A stretch of 64,000 nt of DNA from Amycolatopsis sp. CA-230715 (lineage in GTDB: Bacteria; Actinomycetota; Actinomycetes; Mycobacteriales; Pseudonocardiaceae): NCBI RefSeq assembly GCF_018736145.1, contig NZ_CP059997.1, positions 10,229,501 to 10,293,500 of the forward strand, read 5' to 3'. The translations under genes were made by a program, and so were the position numbers. A model generated the notes under the pieces. The model was not told where the DNA came from. It worked only from the letters and a program-made list of their open reading frames with translations, and made no database searches. Shown here one piece after another: positions 54,940-63,151 of this stretch; position 1 is the first letter of the stretch, and every line of letters starts with the position of its first letter.

Positions 54940-55210
54940 ACTCCTCGGCGAGCCTGACCGGAAAGTCCGAACCCTCGAAAGCCCGGACCCCGAAACGGGA
55001 CGTCCGCGGGAGCGGAACCCGGACTTCCACCTTCCAGCGCCGCCGTCGGAACGTCAACGCGATTGCCCGAAAGATTCCTTTTCCGCGACGCGATTGCCCG
55101 AAGGGCGCACTTCCGATGTCCGAACGGACTCCACCTGGTGGAGCAGCCCCCTTCGTTCGGCCGAATGCCCGCGGGGCACTCGGCCGCGCAGTCCACTGTA
55201 GACTGTCCCG
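54940..55210. promoter_or_regulatory. Divergent control region of the RiPP locus and the LysR gene
   Basis: This 271-base spacer holds an exact 15-base direct repeat (core CGCGATTGCCCGA) at 55057-55071 and 55088-55102, 31 bases apart (about three helical turns), a plausible regulator site. TAGACT at 55199-55204 fits a -10 element six bases before the LysR ATG, with no ribosome site, so the LysR mRNA is probably leaderless. The ribosome site GAGGAG for the methyltransferase is at the left end. Confidence 0.55.
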
Positions 55211-56122
55211 ATGAGCGAGCCTTCCTTCACCCTCGTGCAGCTGCGCTACTTCGAGGCGGCGGCCCGGCACCTCAGCATGACCGCCGCCTCGAAGGAGCTG
55301 ATGGTTTCGCAGTCGGCCGTTTCGACCGCGATCGCGCAGCTGGAGAAGGAAATGGGCGTGCAGTTCCTGCTGCGCCACCACGCCCGCGGGCTCAGCCTGA
55401 CCACGGCGGGTGAGCAGTTCCACAAGCGGGTGCTGGACTTCCTCGCCCACGGCGCCGAACTGGTCGAAGCCGCGCGGCAGTCGGGTACCGAGCTGGTCGG
55501 GACGCTGACCGTCGGCTGCTTCGCCACGCTCGCGCCCTTCCGGCTGCCGATCCTGCTGGCCGAGTTCGAGACCCGGCACCCCCGTGTCCACGTGTCGCTG
55601 CGCGAAGGCGAGCACCACGCGCTCACCACGGCACTGCGCGCGGGCGAGACCGAGCTCGCCCTGGTGTACGGCTACGACCTCGACGACGACATCGACCGCG
55701 AGGTCGTCGGCACCGCCGCCCCGTACGCGCTGGTGTCGGCGGACCACCGGCTCGCGCGGCGGAAGAGCCGCAAGGTGTCGCTGCGCGACCTGGCCGACGA
55801 GCCCATGGTGCTGCTCGACCTGCCGCACAGCCGCGAGTACCTGCAGTCGCTGCTGAGCGACGCGGGCGTCGAGCCCCGGGTCCGCCACCGCAGCACCGGT
55901 TACGAAACCGTCCGCGCCCTCGTCGCGTACGGCCACGGTTTCGCGCTCCTCAACCAGCGCCCGCCAGCCGAAACCACCTACTCGGGCGCGCGAGCCGTGC
56001 CGCTCGCCCTGACCGACGACGTGCCGTCGCTGGAGATCGTCGTCGCCTCGATGCGCGGCGCCCGGCTCACCCGCCGCGCGCAGGAGTTCCGGAAGCTGTG
56101 CCGCGCCCGGTACTCGGTCTGA
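55211..56122 (+). CDS. LysR-family transcriptional regulator
   Basis: This 303-residue protein has an N-terminal winged helix-turn-helix (residues about 8-66: QLRYFEAAARHLSMTAASKELMV-type LysR signature, with SQSAVSTAIAQLE as the recognition helix) and a periplasmic-binding-protein-like effector domain from about 95. It is divergent from the methyltransferase-precursor-YcaO-TfuA unit and is the only transcription regulator encoded in the window, so it probably controls that unit and itself through the repeat in the shared spacer. Whether it also controls the NRPS cluster cannot be read. ATG 55211 sits six bases after TAGACT with no Shine-Dalgarno sequence. Confidence 0.88.
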   Translation: MSEPSFTLVQLRYFEAAARHLSMTAASKELMVSQSAVSTAIAQLEKEMGVQFLLRHHARGLSLTTAGEQFHKRVLDFLAHGAELVEAARQSGTELVGTLTVGCFATLAPFRLPILLAEFETRHPRVHVSLREGEHHALTTALRAGETELALVYGYDLDDDIDREVVGTAAPYALVSADHRLARRKSRKVSLRDLADEPMVLLDLPHSREYLQSLLSDAGVEPRVRHRSTGYETVRALVAYGHGFALLNQRPPAETTYSGARAVPLALTDDVPSLEIVVASMRGARLTRRAQEFRKLCRARYSV

Positions 56123-56131
56123 CGCACCCGC

Positions 56132-56569
56132 TCACCACGTCTTGCCAGCCTGTTCCCGGACCGTGTGGTTGATCCGGTTGACCATGTTGGTCATCGCGAG
56201 GTGCAGGATGATCGCGGACAGCTGCTTCTCCTCGAACCGCGCCGCCGCCGCTGCCCAGATCTCGTCGGTCACCCCCGGCGCGCCGTCCTGGATCCGCGTC
56301 GCCGCCTCGGCCAGCGCGAGCGCGGCCCGCTCCTGCTCGGTGAAGAAGGGTGTCTCGCGCCAGGTCGCCACGTTGTGCAGCCGCTCGTCGGTCTCCCCGT
56401 GCTTCTTCGCCGACGCGATCCCGGCGAACACGCACGCGCTGCAGCCGTTGATCTGGCTCGCCCGCAGGTGAACCAGTTCGAGTACGCGCGGGTCGACACC
56501 AGCGGCGTCGACCTCCTTGACGAGGTGCGTGATCGCGGTGCTCAGGTCGGGGCTCGCGTGCTCGACCCG
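56132..56569 (-). pseudogene. AhpD/carboxymuconolactone-decarboxylase-like gene, 5' end lost
   Basis: The frame encodes a good AhpD-fold core: ELVHLRASQINGCSACVFAG with the CxxC pair, WRETPFFT and a C-terminal AMTNMVNRINHT helix. Homology seems to begin near codon 51 of the open frame, and beyond about 56569 the codons only mirror the sigma-factor remnant on the other strand. No ATG or GTG with a ribosome site exists at the expected start. I take this as a gene whose first codons were removed by a deletion that also truncated the facing sigma-factor gene. It could still be translated from an unusual start. It converges on the LysR gene with nine bases between stops. Confidence 0.6.
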
Positions 56570-56839
56570 GAGGTGAAGCTGACCGTCGACACCGCCGACG
56601 GGGTGCTCGTCGTCCTCGGCGCCACGAAGGTCGCCTCCGGCGCTCGGCTGGCCGCCACCGCGGCCGGGCGAGGGCGGGCGGTGCTCGTCGACGGACGTCC
56701 CGGGATCGTGGCCTGGCACGAGAACGGTGCCCCGCTCTCGGTCACCGCGTTCACCGTCGACGGTGGCCGGATCACCGGGATGGCGATCGTGACCGACCCG
56801 GCCAGGCTCGCGTCGATGGCGCTGCCGGATCCGGCGTGA
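56540..56839 (+). pseudogene. C-terminal remnant of an ECF sigma factor (SnoaL-like domain)
   Basis: From about 56540 the plus strand reads VLDPEVKLTVDTADG and then VDGRPGIVAW...LSVTAFTVDGGRITGMAIVTDPARLASM, which is the SnoaL-like tail of ECF41-type sigma factors. The sigma-2 and sigma-4 regions that should precede it are missing; upstream codons in this frame only mirror the AhpD-like gene. AhpD/CMD-type genes are the usual neighbours of this sigma group, so the two fragments look like one old divergent pair collapsed by a deletion around 56540-56570. The fragment has no start and is probably not expressed. Confidence 0.65.
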
Positions 56840-56842
56840 CCG

Positions 56843-58081
56843 TCAGGCTTGCCGCAGGTAGCCGCGCTGGGTCGCGATGTGGTCGGCCACGAACTTGGCG
56901 TCGTGCCACACGCCCCAGATGAAGCTCGATCCGCGTCGCGCCAGCCACGGCAGGCCGAGGAAGTAGACGCCGGGTTCGGCGGAGACGCCGCGCCGGTGCC
57001 GCGGTTTGCCGTGCTCGTCGACCGCGTCGACCCGCAGCCAGCCGTAGTCGACGGCGAACCCGGTCGCCCAGATGACCGAGCCGATCCCGGCGAGGTCGAG
57101 TTCGCCGAGCGGGTCGGTCACGCTGGCCGGGTCCGGGCCGAGCACGTGAGCCTCCGGTTCCTCCGGGAGATCGAGGCCGTTGCGCGCGACGTAGGCATCG
57201 GCTTCGTCGAGCAGCGCCAGGTAGTTCGCGTCGCCGCCCGCGATGTTGGCCGCGAGGTCCGGCGCGAAGCGGAGGGTGCCGTCGTCGTACGAACCGGTCA
57301 TGCCGACGAGTTCGACGCCGAGGTCCGCGAGCGCGCGGAAGTCCACTGTGGACCCGCCGCGCGCGCCGCTGACCGCGATCGTGACGTGCTCGGCCCCCGA
57401 CGGCGGCGTCTCGGCGTCCCACTTGCCGAGCACGCCGAGCCACCAGCAGAAGTCGCGCCCGCGGTACCGGCGCGGCGGGCGGTCGTGCGGGCCCACGGAG
57501 AGGTACACGCGGCGCCCCGACCGGCGGAGCTCCTCGGCGATCTGCACCCCCGACGACCCGGCGCCGACCACCAGCACGGCGCCGTCGGGCAACTGCGCCG
57601 GGTTCCGGTAGGCGCTGGAGTGGAGCTGCCGCGGCCCCGCGCCGGCGGGCACGATCGGCGGAATCACCGGCCGCTGGAACGGCCCGGTCGCGGCCACAAC
57701 GAACCGGGCCTCGATGACCCCGTCCGAGGTCTCCGCGCGGAAACCGGGGCGTCCGGCGTTCCTGCGCACCGACGTCACCTCGACCCCGGTCCGGACCGGC
57801 GCGGCGATCTTCTCCGCGTACGCCTCGAAGTACGCCGCGATCTGGTCCTTCGAGGCGAACGCGCCGGGCTCCAGGCCGTCGAACTCCAGCCCGGGGAAGC
57901 GGTCGTGCCAGGCGGGCCCGTTCGCCACGAGCGAGTCCCACCGCTCCGAACGCCAGCGCTCGGCGATCCGGTTCCGCTCCACGACCAGGTGCGGCACGCC
58001 GCAGGCGCTCAGGTGCTCGCTCATCGCCAGGCCCGCCTGGCCCCCGCCGACGACGAGTGCCTCCACCTCTTCGCTTGCCAT
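56843..58081 (-). CDS. Flavin-containing monooxygenase (CzcO-like)
   Basis: This 412-residue flavoprotein starts at ATG 58081, five bases after GGAGG; in-frame codons further upstream lie in the promoter region. It has two dinucleotide motifs, VVGGGQAGLA (FAD, about 9-18) and VVGAGSSGVQIAEEL (NAD(P)H, about 170-184), and the late WATGF motif. The family covers N- and S-oxygenases and Baeyer-Villiger enzymes as well as uncharacterised CzcO proteins; the substrate cannot be read. It is divergent from the ridA operon across a spacer with an array of TTTCCG repeats, so the two may be co-regulated. It stands three bases from the sigma-factor remnant. Confidence 0.82.
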   Translation of the reverse strand: MASEEVEALVVGGGQAGLAMSEHLSACGVPHLVVERNRIAERWRSERWDSLVANGPAWHDRFPGLEFDGLEPGAFASKDQIAAYFEAYAEKIAAPVRTGVEVTSVRRNAGRPGFRAETSDGVIEARFVVAATGPFQRPVIPPIVPAGAGPRQLHSSAYRNPAQLPDGAVLVVGAGSSGVQIAEELRRSGRRVYLSVGPHDRPPRRYRGRDFCWWLGVLGKWDAETPPSGAEHVTIAVSGARGGSTVDFRALADLGVELVGMTGSYDDGTLRFAPDLAANIAGGDANYLALLDEADAYVARNGLDLPEEPEAHVLGPDPASVTDPLGELDLAGIGSVIWATGFAVDYGWLRVDAVDEHGKPRHRRGVSAEPGVYFLGLPWLARRGSSFIWGVWHDAKFVADHIATQRGYLRQA

Positions 58082-58309
58082 CCAGACCTCCACTGAAGAA
58101 CCGCTGTCCCACCGGATCCTGACGACCCGCACTACCCGTGTCCAACAGATGTTTCCGGCACGAAAGATCTGATTTTCCGATGTAGCCTGCATCACTATTT
58201 CCGATGCATTGGTCCGGAAACATCTACTGGACAGAATTCCGGTGGCGCGGTCAGGCTGTGGCGACGGCACCGCCGAACCGTCCGACAACCCCGCAGGGAA
58301 GGCCGTGAA
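58082..58309. promoter_or_regulatory. Divergent promoter region with a TTTCCG repeat array
   Basis: Within this 228-base spacer, AGATGTTTCCGG at 58147-58158 and CCGGAAACATCT at 58214-58225 form a perfect 12-base inverted repeat. Between them TTTCCGATG occurs twice (58174 and 58198), so four TTTCCG cores lie 17-24 bases apart, and TGCATC/GATGCA makes a smaller dyad. This looks like a multi-site operator between the monooxygenase gene and the ridA operon. TTGGAC on the minus strand near 58143 could be a -35 element for the monooxygenase. Confidence 0.6.
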
Positions 58310-58732
58310 GTGACCGTCCACCGCCGCATCCGCCCGTTCAACACGCGCGACACCTACCCCGAGCAGAACCTCGACAACGACCTCTGCCAGGCCGTCGTCG
58401 CGAACGGCACGGTCTACGTCCGCGGTCAGATCGGCCAGGACCTCGACACCAGCGAATCGGTCGGGATCGGCGACGCCGCCGCGCAGGCCGAGCAGGCGAT
58501 GGCCAACATCGGCATGCTGCTCGGCGAAGCGGGCAGCAGGATGGAGCACCTGGTCAAGCTCACCGTCTACCTGATCGACCCGCGCTACCGCGAGGACGTC
58601 TACCGCGTCGTCGGCCGCTGGACGAAGGGCGTGCACCCGATCTCGACCGGCGTGGTGGTCTCCGCGCTCGCCCGCCCGGAGTGGCTGTGCGAGATCGACG
58701 CCATCGCCGTCATCCCGCAGGAGGAAAAGTGA
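58310..58732 (+). CDS. RidA/YjgF-family protein
   Basis: This 140-residue protein of the RidA/YjgF/UK114 family starts at GTG 58310 after GGGAAGG. Family features are VYVRGQIGQDL near 42-52 and the C-terminal ...ALARPEWLCEIDAIAV with the Glu that acts in imine hydrolysis; the usual Arg of R-x-x-V-x-V appears as RPEWLCEIDA. Members hydrolyse reactive enamines/imines or act as deaminases in catabolic operons. Its stop overlaps the next start (GTGA), so it is coupled to the DUF1028 gene and shares a role with the amidohydrolase further on. The substrate is not evident. Confidence 0.85.
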   Translation: MTVHRRIRPFNTRDTYPEQNLDNDLCQAVVANGTVYVRGQIGQDLDTSESVGIGDAAAQAEQAMANIGMLLGEAGSRMEHLVKLTVYLIDPRYREDVYRVVGRWTKGVHPISTGVVVSALARPEWLCEIDAIAVIPQEEK

Positions 58733-59406
58733 CCTTCTCGATCGTGGCCCGCGAAGTGGTCGACGGCGTCGCGCGCTTCGGCATCGCCGCGAGCTCGTCG
58801 AGCCCCGCCGTCGTCGCCCGCGTCGCGCACCTGCGCCCCGGCGTCGGCGCGGCGGCGTCCCAGAACATCACGGACCCGCGCCTCGGCGGCCGCCTGCTCG
58901 ACCGGCTCGCCGCACACGGTGACCCCGAACGAGCGCTGTCCGAGGTGACCGCCGCGACGGACGACATCGGGTATCGGCAGCTCACCGTGCTCGGGCCGGA
59001 CGGCCCAGGTTTCGCCTACAGCGGGTCGCACACCTTGGGAACGCACGGCGCCGCCACCGCGGACGGCGTGGTGGCCGCGGGCAACATGCTGGCGGGCAAG
59101 CACATTCCGCGGTCCATTGTGGACGCGTTCGGTGCCGCGACCGGCGAGCTGGAGCAGCGGCTCGTCACCGCGCTGCGGGCCGGTCTCGACGCGGGCGGCG
59201 AAGAGGGCCCGGTGCGCTCGGCCGGTGTCGTCGTGGTGTCCGATGTGGACTGGCGGATCACGGACCTCAGGATCGACTGGGCCGACGACCCGATCGACCG
59301 GCTGGCCGAGCTGCTCGCGGTGTGGCTCCCCCAGCGCGACGACTACGTCACCCGCGGGCTCGATCCCGCGTCGGCACCGTCGTACGGTGTGCCGGGAGAT
59401 CGGTGA
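58729..59406 (+). CDS. DUF1028 Ntn-hydrolase-like protein
   Basis: This 225-residue protein matches DUF1028: it begins TFSIVAREV, has GVGAAASQNITDPRLG near residues 40-55 and GNMLAGKHIP near 120. The family has an Ntn-hydrolase-like fold; a peptidase or amidase action is suspected but not established. The GTG start at 58729 overlaps the ridA stop by four bases and follows GGAGGAAAA; its own TGA overlaps the M20 start (TGATG). It therefore belongs to a tight ridA-DUF1028-M20-transporter operon, which points to uptake and breakdown of an amide- or imine-containing compound. Confidence 0.82.
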   Translation: MTFSIVAREVVDGVARFGIAASSSSPAVVARVAHLRPGVGAAASQNITDPRLGGRLLDRLAAHGDPERALSEVTAATDDIGYRQLTVLGPDGPGFAYSGSHTLGTHGAATADGVVAAGNMLAGKHIPRSIVDAFGAATGELEQRLVTALRAGLDAGGEEGPVRSAGVVVVSDVDWRITDLRIDWADDPIDRLAELLAVWLPQRDDYVTRGLDPASAPSYGVPGDR

Positions 59407-60536
59407 TGTCCGCACTGAAGAACGCCGCCAGGGCACGGATCGACCGGCACGCCGACGCGCTGATCCGCCTGTCGGAACGGCTGCACGCCGACCCGGAGAC
59501 CGCGTGGGAGGAGCACCGCGCCGCGGCCTCGGTCCCGGAACTGCTCGACCACGCCGGATTCGCGGTCACCTCGCACTACCTCGGCCTGGACACGGCGTTC
59601 CACGCGCGCTTCGGCAGCGGGCCGACGCGGATCGCGGTGTGCGCCGAGTACGACGCGCTGCCCGGCCTCGGCCACGCGTGCGGGCACAACCTCATCGCGG
59701 CCAGTTCGGTCGGCGCGGCCCTCGGACTGTCCGAAGTGGCCGATGACGCCGGGATCACCGTCGAGGTCTACGGCACCCCGGCCGAAGAGGGCGGCGGCGG
59801 CAAGATCGAACTGCTCGACCGCGGCGCGTTCGACGGTGTGGACCTCGCGATGCTGGCGCACCCGGCGCCGGTGGACGTCGCCGAGGCGCGGCCGTTCGCG
59901 GTCAGCCACTCGAAGATCTCCTACACCGGCAAGTCCGCGCACGCGGCCGCCTACCCCGAGGCCGGGGTCAACGCGGCCGACGCGTTCACCGTCGCCCAGG
60001 TCGCCATCGGGCTGCTCCGCCAGCAGCTCCCGGCATCGGCGCGGGTGCACGGCGTCGTGACGCACGCCGGTGACGCGCCGAACGCGATCCCGGAGCACGC
60101 CACCGGCCGCTGGTACGTGCGCGCCGAAACGCTCGCCGAGCTGGCGGAGCTGGAACCGCGCGTGCTGCGCGCGTTCGAGGCCGGGGCGCTGGCCACCGGG
60201 TGCGAACTGGCCGTGGAGCCGGAAAGCAAGCCGTACGCCGAGTTCCGCGCGGACGAGCGCGCGCTGGCCGCCTACCGCGCCAACGCGCTCGCACTCGGCC
60301 GCGAGTTCACCGAGGGCGCCGCGGCGTCGCGGATGAACCGCGCCTCCACCGACATGGGCAACGTCTCGCAGGTGGTGCCCGCCATCCACCCCTACGTCGG
60401 CATCGGCTCCCTGCCCGCGATCAACCACCAGCGCGAGTTCGCGGCGCACTGCGTCGGCGGCACCGCACAGCGGGCGCTGCTCGACAGCGCGATCGCGCTC
60501 GCGTGGACCGGCGCCGACCGCGCGGTGACCCCGTGA
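59406..60536 (+). CDS. M20-family amidohydrolase
   Basis: This 376-residue metalloamidase has AEYDALPGLGHACGHNLIA (about 79-97; the Asp and His metal ligands), GTPAEEGGGGK (about 121-131, catalytic and metal Glu residues), KISYTGKSAHAAAYPEAG (dimerisation domain) and a late NHQREFAAH segment. It resembles AbgB/aminobenzoyl-glutamate or N-acyl-amino-acid hydrolases. The ATG at 59406 is preceded by GGAG. It is coupled to the DUF1028 gene upstream and followed 13 bases later by an MHS transporter. An acyl-amide or dipeptide-like substrate is expected; nothing in the sequence ties it to the NRPS or RiPP product. Confidence 0.88.
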   Translation: MSALKNAARARIDRHADALIRLSERLHADPETAWEEHRAAASVPELLDHAGFAVTSHYLGLDTAFHARFGSGPTRIAVCAEYDALPGLGHACGHNLIAASSVGAALGLSEVADDAGITVEVYGTPAEEGGGGKIELLDRGAFDGVDLAMLAHPAPVDVAEARPFAVSHSKISYTGKSAHAAAYPEAGVNAADAFTVAQVAIGLLRQQLPASARVHGVVTHAGDAPNAIPEHATGRWYVRAETLAELAELEPRVLRAFEAGALATGCELAVEPESKPYAEFRADERALAAYRANALALGREFTEGAAASRMNRASTDMGNVSQVVPAIHPYVGIGSLPAINHQREFAAHCVGGTAQRALLDSAIALAWTGADRAVTP

Positions 60537-60549
60537 CCGAGGAGGCAGC

Positions 60550-61878
60550 ATGACCGCGTCGCCCGACGAACTGACCGCCGTAGCCGACCCCGCCACGCTG
60601 CGCCGCAGCGTCGCGGCCGGTGCCGTCGGGGTGTTCGTGCACTGGTTCGACTGGGCCGCCTACGCCTATCTCGCGAGCACCATCGCGTCGGTCTTCTTCC
60701 CCGAAGGCGACGCCACCGCGGGGCTGCTCGCCGTGTTCGGGGTCTTCGCGGTCTCGTTCGGGATCCGGCCGATCGGCGCGCTGGTGTTCGGGCCGCTCGG
60801 CGACCGGATCGGCCGCAAGCGCACGCTGTCGCTCGTCATCTTCGTGATGTCCGGTGCCACGCTCGCCATCGGCCTGCTGCCAGGGTACGCCACGATCGGG
60901 ATCGCGGCCCCGCTCCTGCTGGTCTTTTTGCGGCTGTTACAGGGGTTCGCGGCGGGCGGCGAGTTCGGCAGCGCGGCGAGCTTCCTGGCGGAGTACGCGC
61001 CGCGCCGCCGCCGCGGCTTCGGCGTCAGCTGGCTCGAAGTCGGTTCCCTGCTGGGATTCCTGTCCGGCTCGTTCGTGTTCCTGCTGCTCTCGGTCGGCCT
61101 GTCGGAGGCGCAGCTCGCGTCCTGGGGCTGGCGGATCCCGTTCCTGATCGCGGCTCCGCTGGGCGTCATCGGGTTCTTCATCCGGAGCAGGATCGAGGAC
61201 ACCCCGGAGTACCGCGCGCTCGAGGCGACCGACAACGTGCCCCGGAGCCCGGTGCGGGAACTGTTCCGCCACCACCGGAAGCAGCTGTTGCAGGCGGCCG
61301 GGCTGATGACCATGATGCACGTGCCGTTCTACGCGGTGCTCACCTATCTCGTCACCTACGAGACCGACTACCTCGGCCACTCCTCCGGCAGCGCCGCCCT
61401 GCTGTCGACGGTGATCTCGCTCGTCGGGCTGGTCCTCGTCCCGGCGTTCGGGCGCCTGTCCGACCGCGTCGGCAGGCGCCCGGTCCTGATCGGCGCGGGC
61501 ATCGCGCTGTTCGTCCTCGCGACCCCGGCGTACCTGCTGATGCGCACCGGCCTCACCGGGACGTGGGTCGGCGGACTCGTGCTCGGCGTCGTGCTCGCCG
61601 CGATCCTCGGCACCTACGCGGTGTGGTCCGCGGAGATCTTCCCGACCCGCACCCGCCAAGGCGGCCTGTCGATCGCGTACAACCTCACCGCCGCGCTGTT
61701 CGCGGGCACCGTGCCGTACCTGATGACCGTGCTGATCTCGGCCACCGGGAGCACCCTGGTCCCCGGCCCGTACCTCATGGTCGCCGCCGTGATCGGGTTG
61801 ATCGCGGCGTTCTCCCTGCCCGAAACCGCGGGCAACCCGTTGCTGCACAAGGAAGACCTGGCGGACACCGGCCGCTAG
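60550..61878 (+). CDS. MHS-family metabolite:proton symporter (MFS)
   Basis: This 442-residue protein has 12 hydrophobic segments, the GPLGDRIGRKRTL loop (about 78-90), LRLLQGFAAGGEFGSAA (about 127-143) and a second SDRVGRRPVL loop, as in ProP/KgtP/ShiA-type symporters of the metabolite:H+ symporter group. It is the last gene of the ridA-DUF1028-M20 operon and probably imports the substrate. ATG 60550 follows GAGGAGGCAGC. Its stop codon shares the palindrome CTAG with the stop of the convergent transporter gene, so the two overlap by four bases. Confidence 0.88.
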   Translation: MTASPDELTAVADPATLRRSVAAGAVGVFVHWFDWAAYAYLASTIASVFFPEGDATAGLLAVFGVFAVSFGIRPIGALVFGPLGDRIGRKRTLSLVIFVMSGATLAIGLLPGYATIGIAAPLLLVFLRLLQGFAAGGEFGSAASFLAEYAPRRRRGFGVSWLEVGSLLGFLSGSFVFLLLSVGLSEAQLASWGWRIPFLIAAPLGVIGFFIRSRIEDTPEYRALEATDNVPRSPVRELFRHHRKQLLQAAGLMTMMHVPFYAVLTYLVTYETDYLGHSSGSAALLSTVISLVGLVLVPAFGRLSDRVGRRPVLIGAGIALFVLATPAYLLMRTGLTGTWVGGLVLGVVLAAILGTYAVWSAEIFPTRTRQGGLSIAYNLTAALFAGTVPYLMTVLISATGSTLVPGPYLMVAAVIGLIAAFSLPETAGNPLLHKEDLADTGR

Positions 61879-63149
61879 GCGAGAAAAAGCAGGGAGGTCA
61901 GCGCGAGGCTGCCGATGGCCATGAGCCAGGTGTAGGGCAGGGTCGACAGCATCACCTTCTCCGGCCGGACCCCGGCGTACTGCGCGCTCCACACCGTCTG
62001 CGTGCTCGTCGGATCGGACACGCACAGCACCTGGCCGTAGGACGACATCAGCCCGAGCACCGCGGGCGCCGGGTAGATCCCGCCGGAGACCAGCACCCCG
62101 GCGATCCCGGCGCCGAGCCCGTAGACGTTGAGCGGGCCGCGGTAGAGGCACAGCGGGACGAGCACAGCGAACACGAGCACGAAGAACCACGGCGAGGACG
62201 GGCTGATCGCGGACACCATCGGCGAGAGCGCCTTGACCGCGCCGGGCAGCTTCACCGCCGAAAGCAGCATCCCGATCGCGATGAACAGCACGATCGGCGG
62301 CGCGGCCACGTCGAACGCGCGGTACAGCGATTTCAGCGCGGTGGTGCCGAAACCGCCGGGCCGGGTGGTGGCGATCAGCGCGTAGCCCACGCCCGCGAGC
62401 AGGGACGGCACGATCGGCACGGCGAAGCCGAGCGCCAGCACGATCGGCAGCAGCGGTGTCACCAGCGCGTACCACGGCGCGTCGCCCCGCCGCACCCGCG
62501 CCTTCCCCGGCGCCCGCACGGACCAGGCGTGCCGGACGCCCTTGCGGCGCAGTTCCACGACGATATAAGCGATCCCGAGCACCAGCGCGATCGGGAAGAC
62601 CTTCAGCTGGAACGAGCGCACCTCCTCCAGCGGCAGCTTCACCGCGTCGGACAGGAACTGCCAGCCGATCAGCTCCAGCGGCAGGCCAGCCGCGAGTCCC
62701 ATCAGGACGGTCCCGCCCGCGACCACGGCCGGGATGCCGACCGCGATCATCGCCGGGATGCCGACGACCCCGGCCAGCATGGCTGCGGCCGCCGAGCCGG
62801 TGATGCTGCCGCACAGGATGGACACCGCGAACACGCCGAGCGCGACCGCGGTCGGCCGTTCCCCGCCGAACTCGACGATCTTGCGCACGATCGTCGCGGC
62901 GATCCCGGTGTCCTCCATCAGCGTGCCGAGCCAGGACCCGAGCAGCACCGCGATCATCGTCGAGGCGAGCATCGGCGCACCGGTCTGCAGGACGGCCTGC
63001 GCGACACTGTCCTTGCCGCCGAAGAGTGGCTGCCCCGCGCACAGCGCGATCCCGATCGCCATGAACCCGAGCGCGAACGCGGTGGGCAGCACCCTGGTCA
63101 GCATCAGGAGCACCCCGGCGGCCATCACGGCGAGAATGAGCACGCCCAT
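61875..63149 (-). CDS. Anion/organic-acid transporter (GntP/dicarboxylate-like ion transporter superfamily)
   Basis: This 424-residue protein has about 12 hydrophobic segments including LPTAFALGFMAIGIALCAGQPLFGG-type N-terminal helices, AGVVGIPAMIAVGIP and GLPLELIGW, a hydrophilic loop near 200-220, and a re-entrant-like GPLNVYGLGAGIAG. The pattern fits the ion transporter superfamily (GntP, CitMHS, C4-dicarboxylate carriers), but I cannot name the family or substrate. ATG 63149 follows GGAGG by six bases. It ends convergent to the MHS transporter and is preceded by two small leftward genes with which it probably forms an operon. Confidence 0.75.
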   Translation of the reverse strand: MGVLILAVMAAGVLLMLTRVLPTAFALGFMAIGIALCAGQPLFGGKDSVAQAVLQTGAPMLASTMIAVLLGSWLGTLMEDTGIAATIVRKIVEFGGERPTAVALGVFAVSILCGSITGSAAAAMLAGVVGIPAMIAVGIPAVVAGGTVLMGLAAGLPLELIGWQFLSDAVKLPLEEVRSFQLKVFPIALVLGIAYIVVELRRKGVRHAWSVRAPGKARVRRGDAPWYALVTPLLPIVLALGFAVPIVPSLLAGVGYALIATTRPGGFGTTALKSLYRAFDVAAPPIVLFIAIGMLLSAVKLPGAVKALSPMVSAISPSSPWFFVLVFAVLVPLCLYRGPLNVYGLGAGIAGVLVSGGIYPAPAVLGLMSSYGQVLCVSDPTSTQTVWSAQYAGVRPEKVMLSTLPYTWLMAIGSLALTSLLFLA

Positions 63150-63151
63150 GG

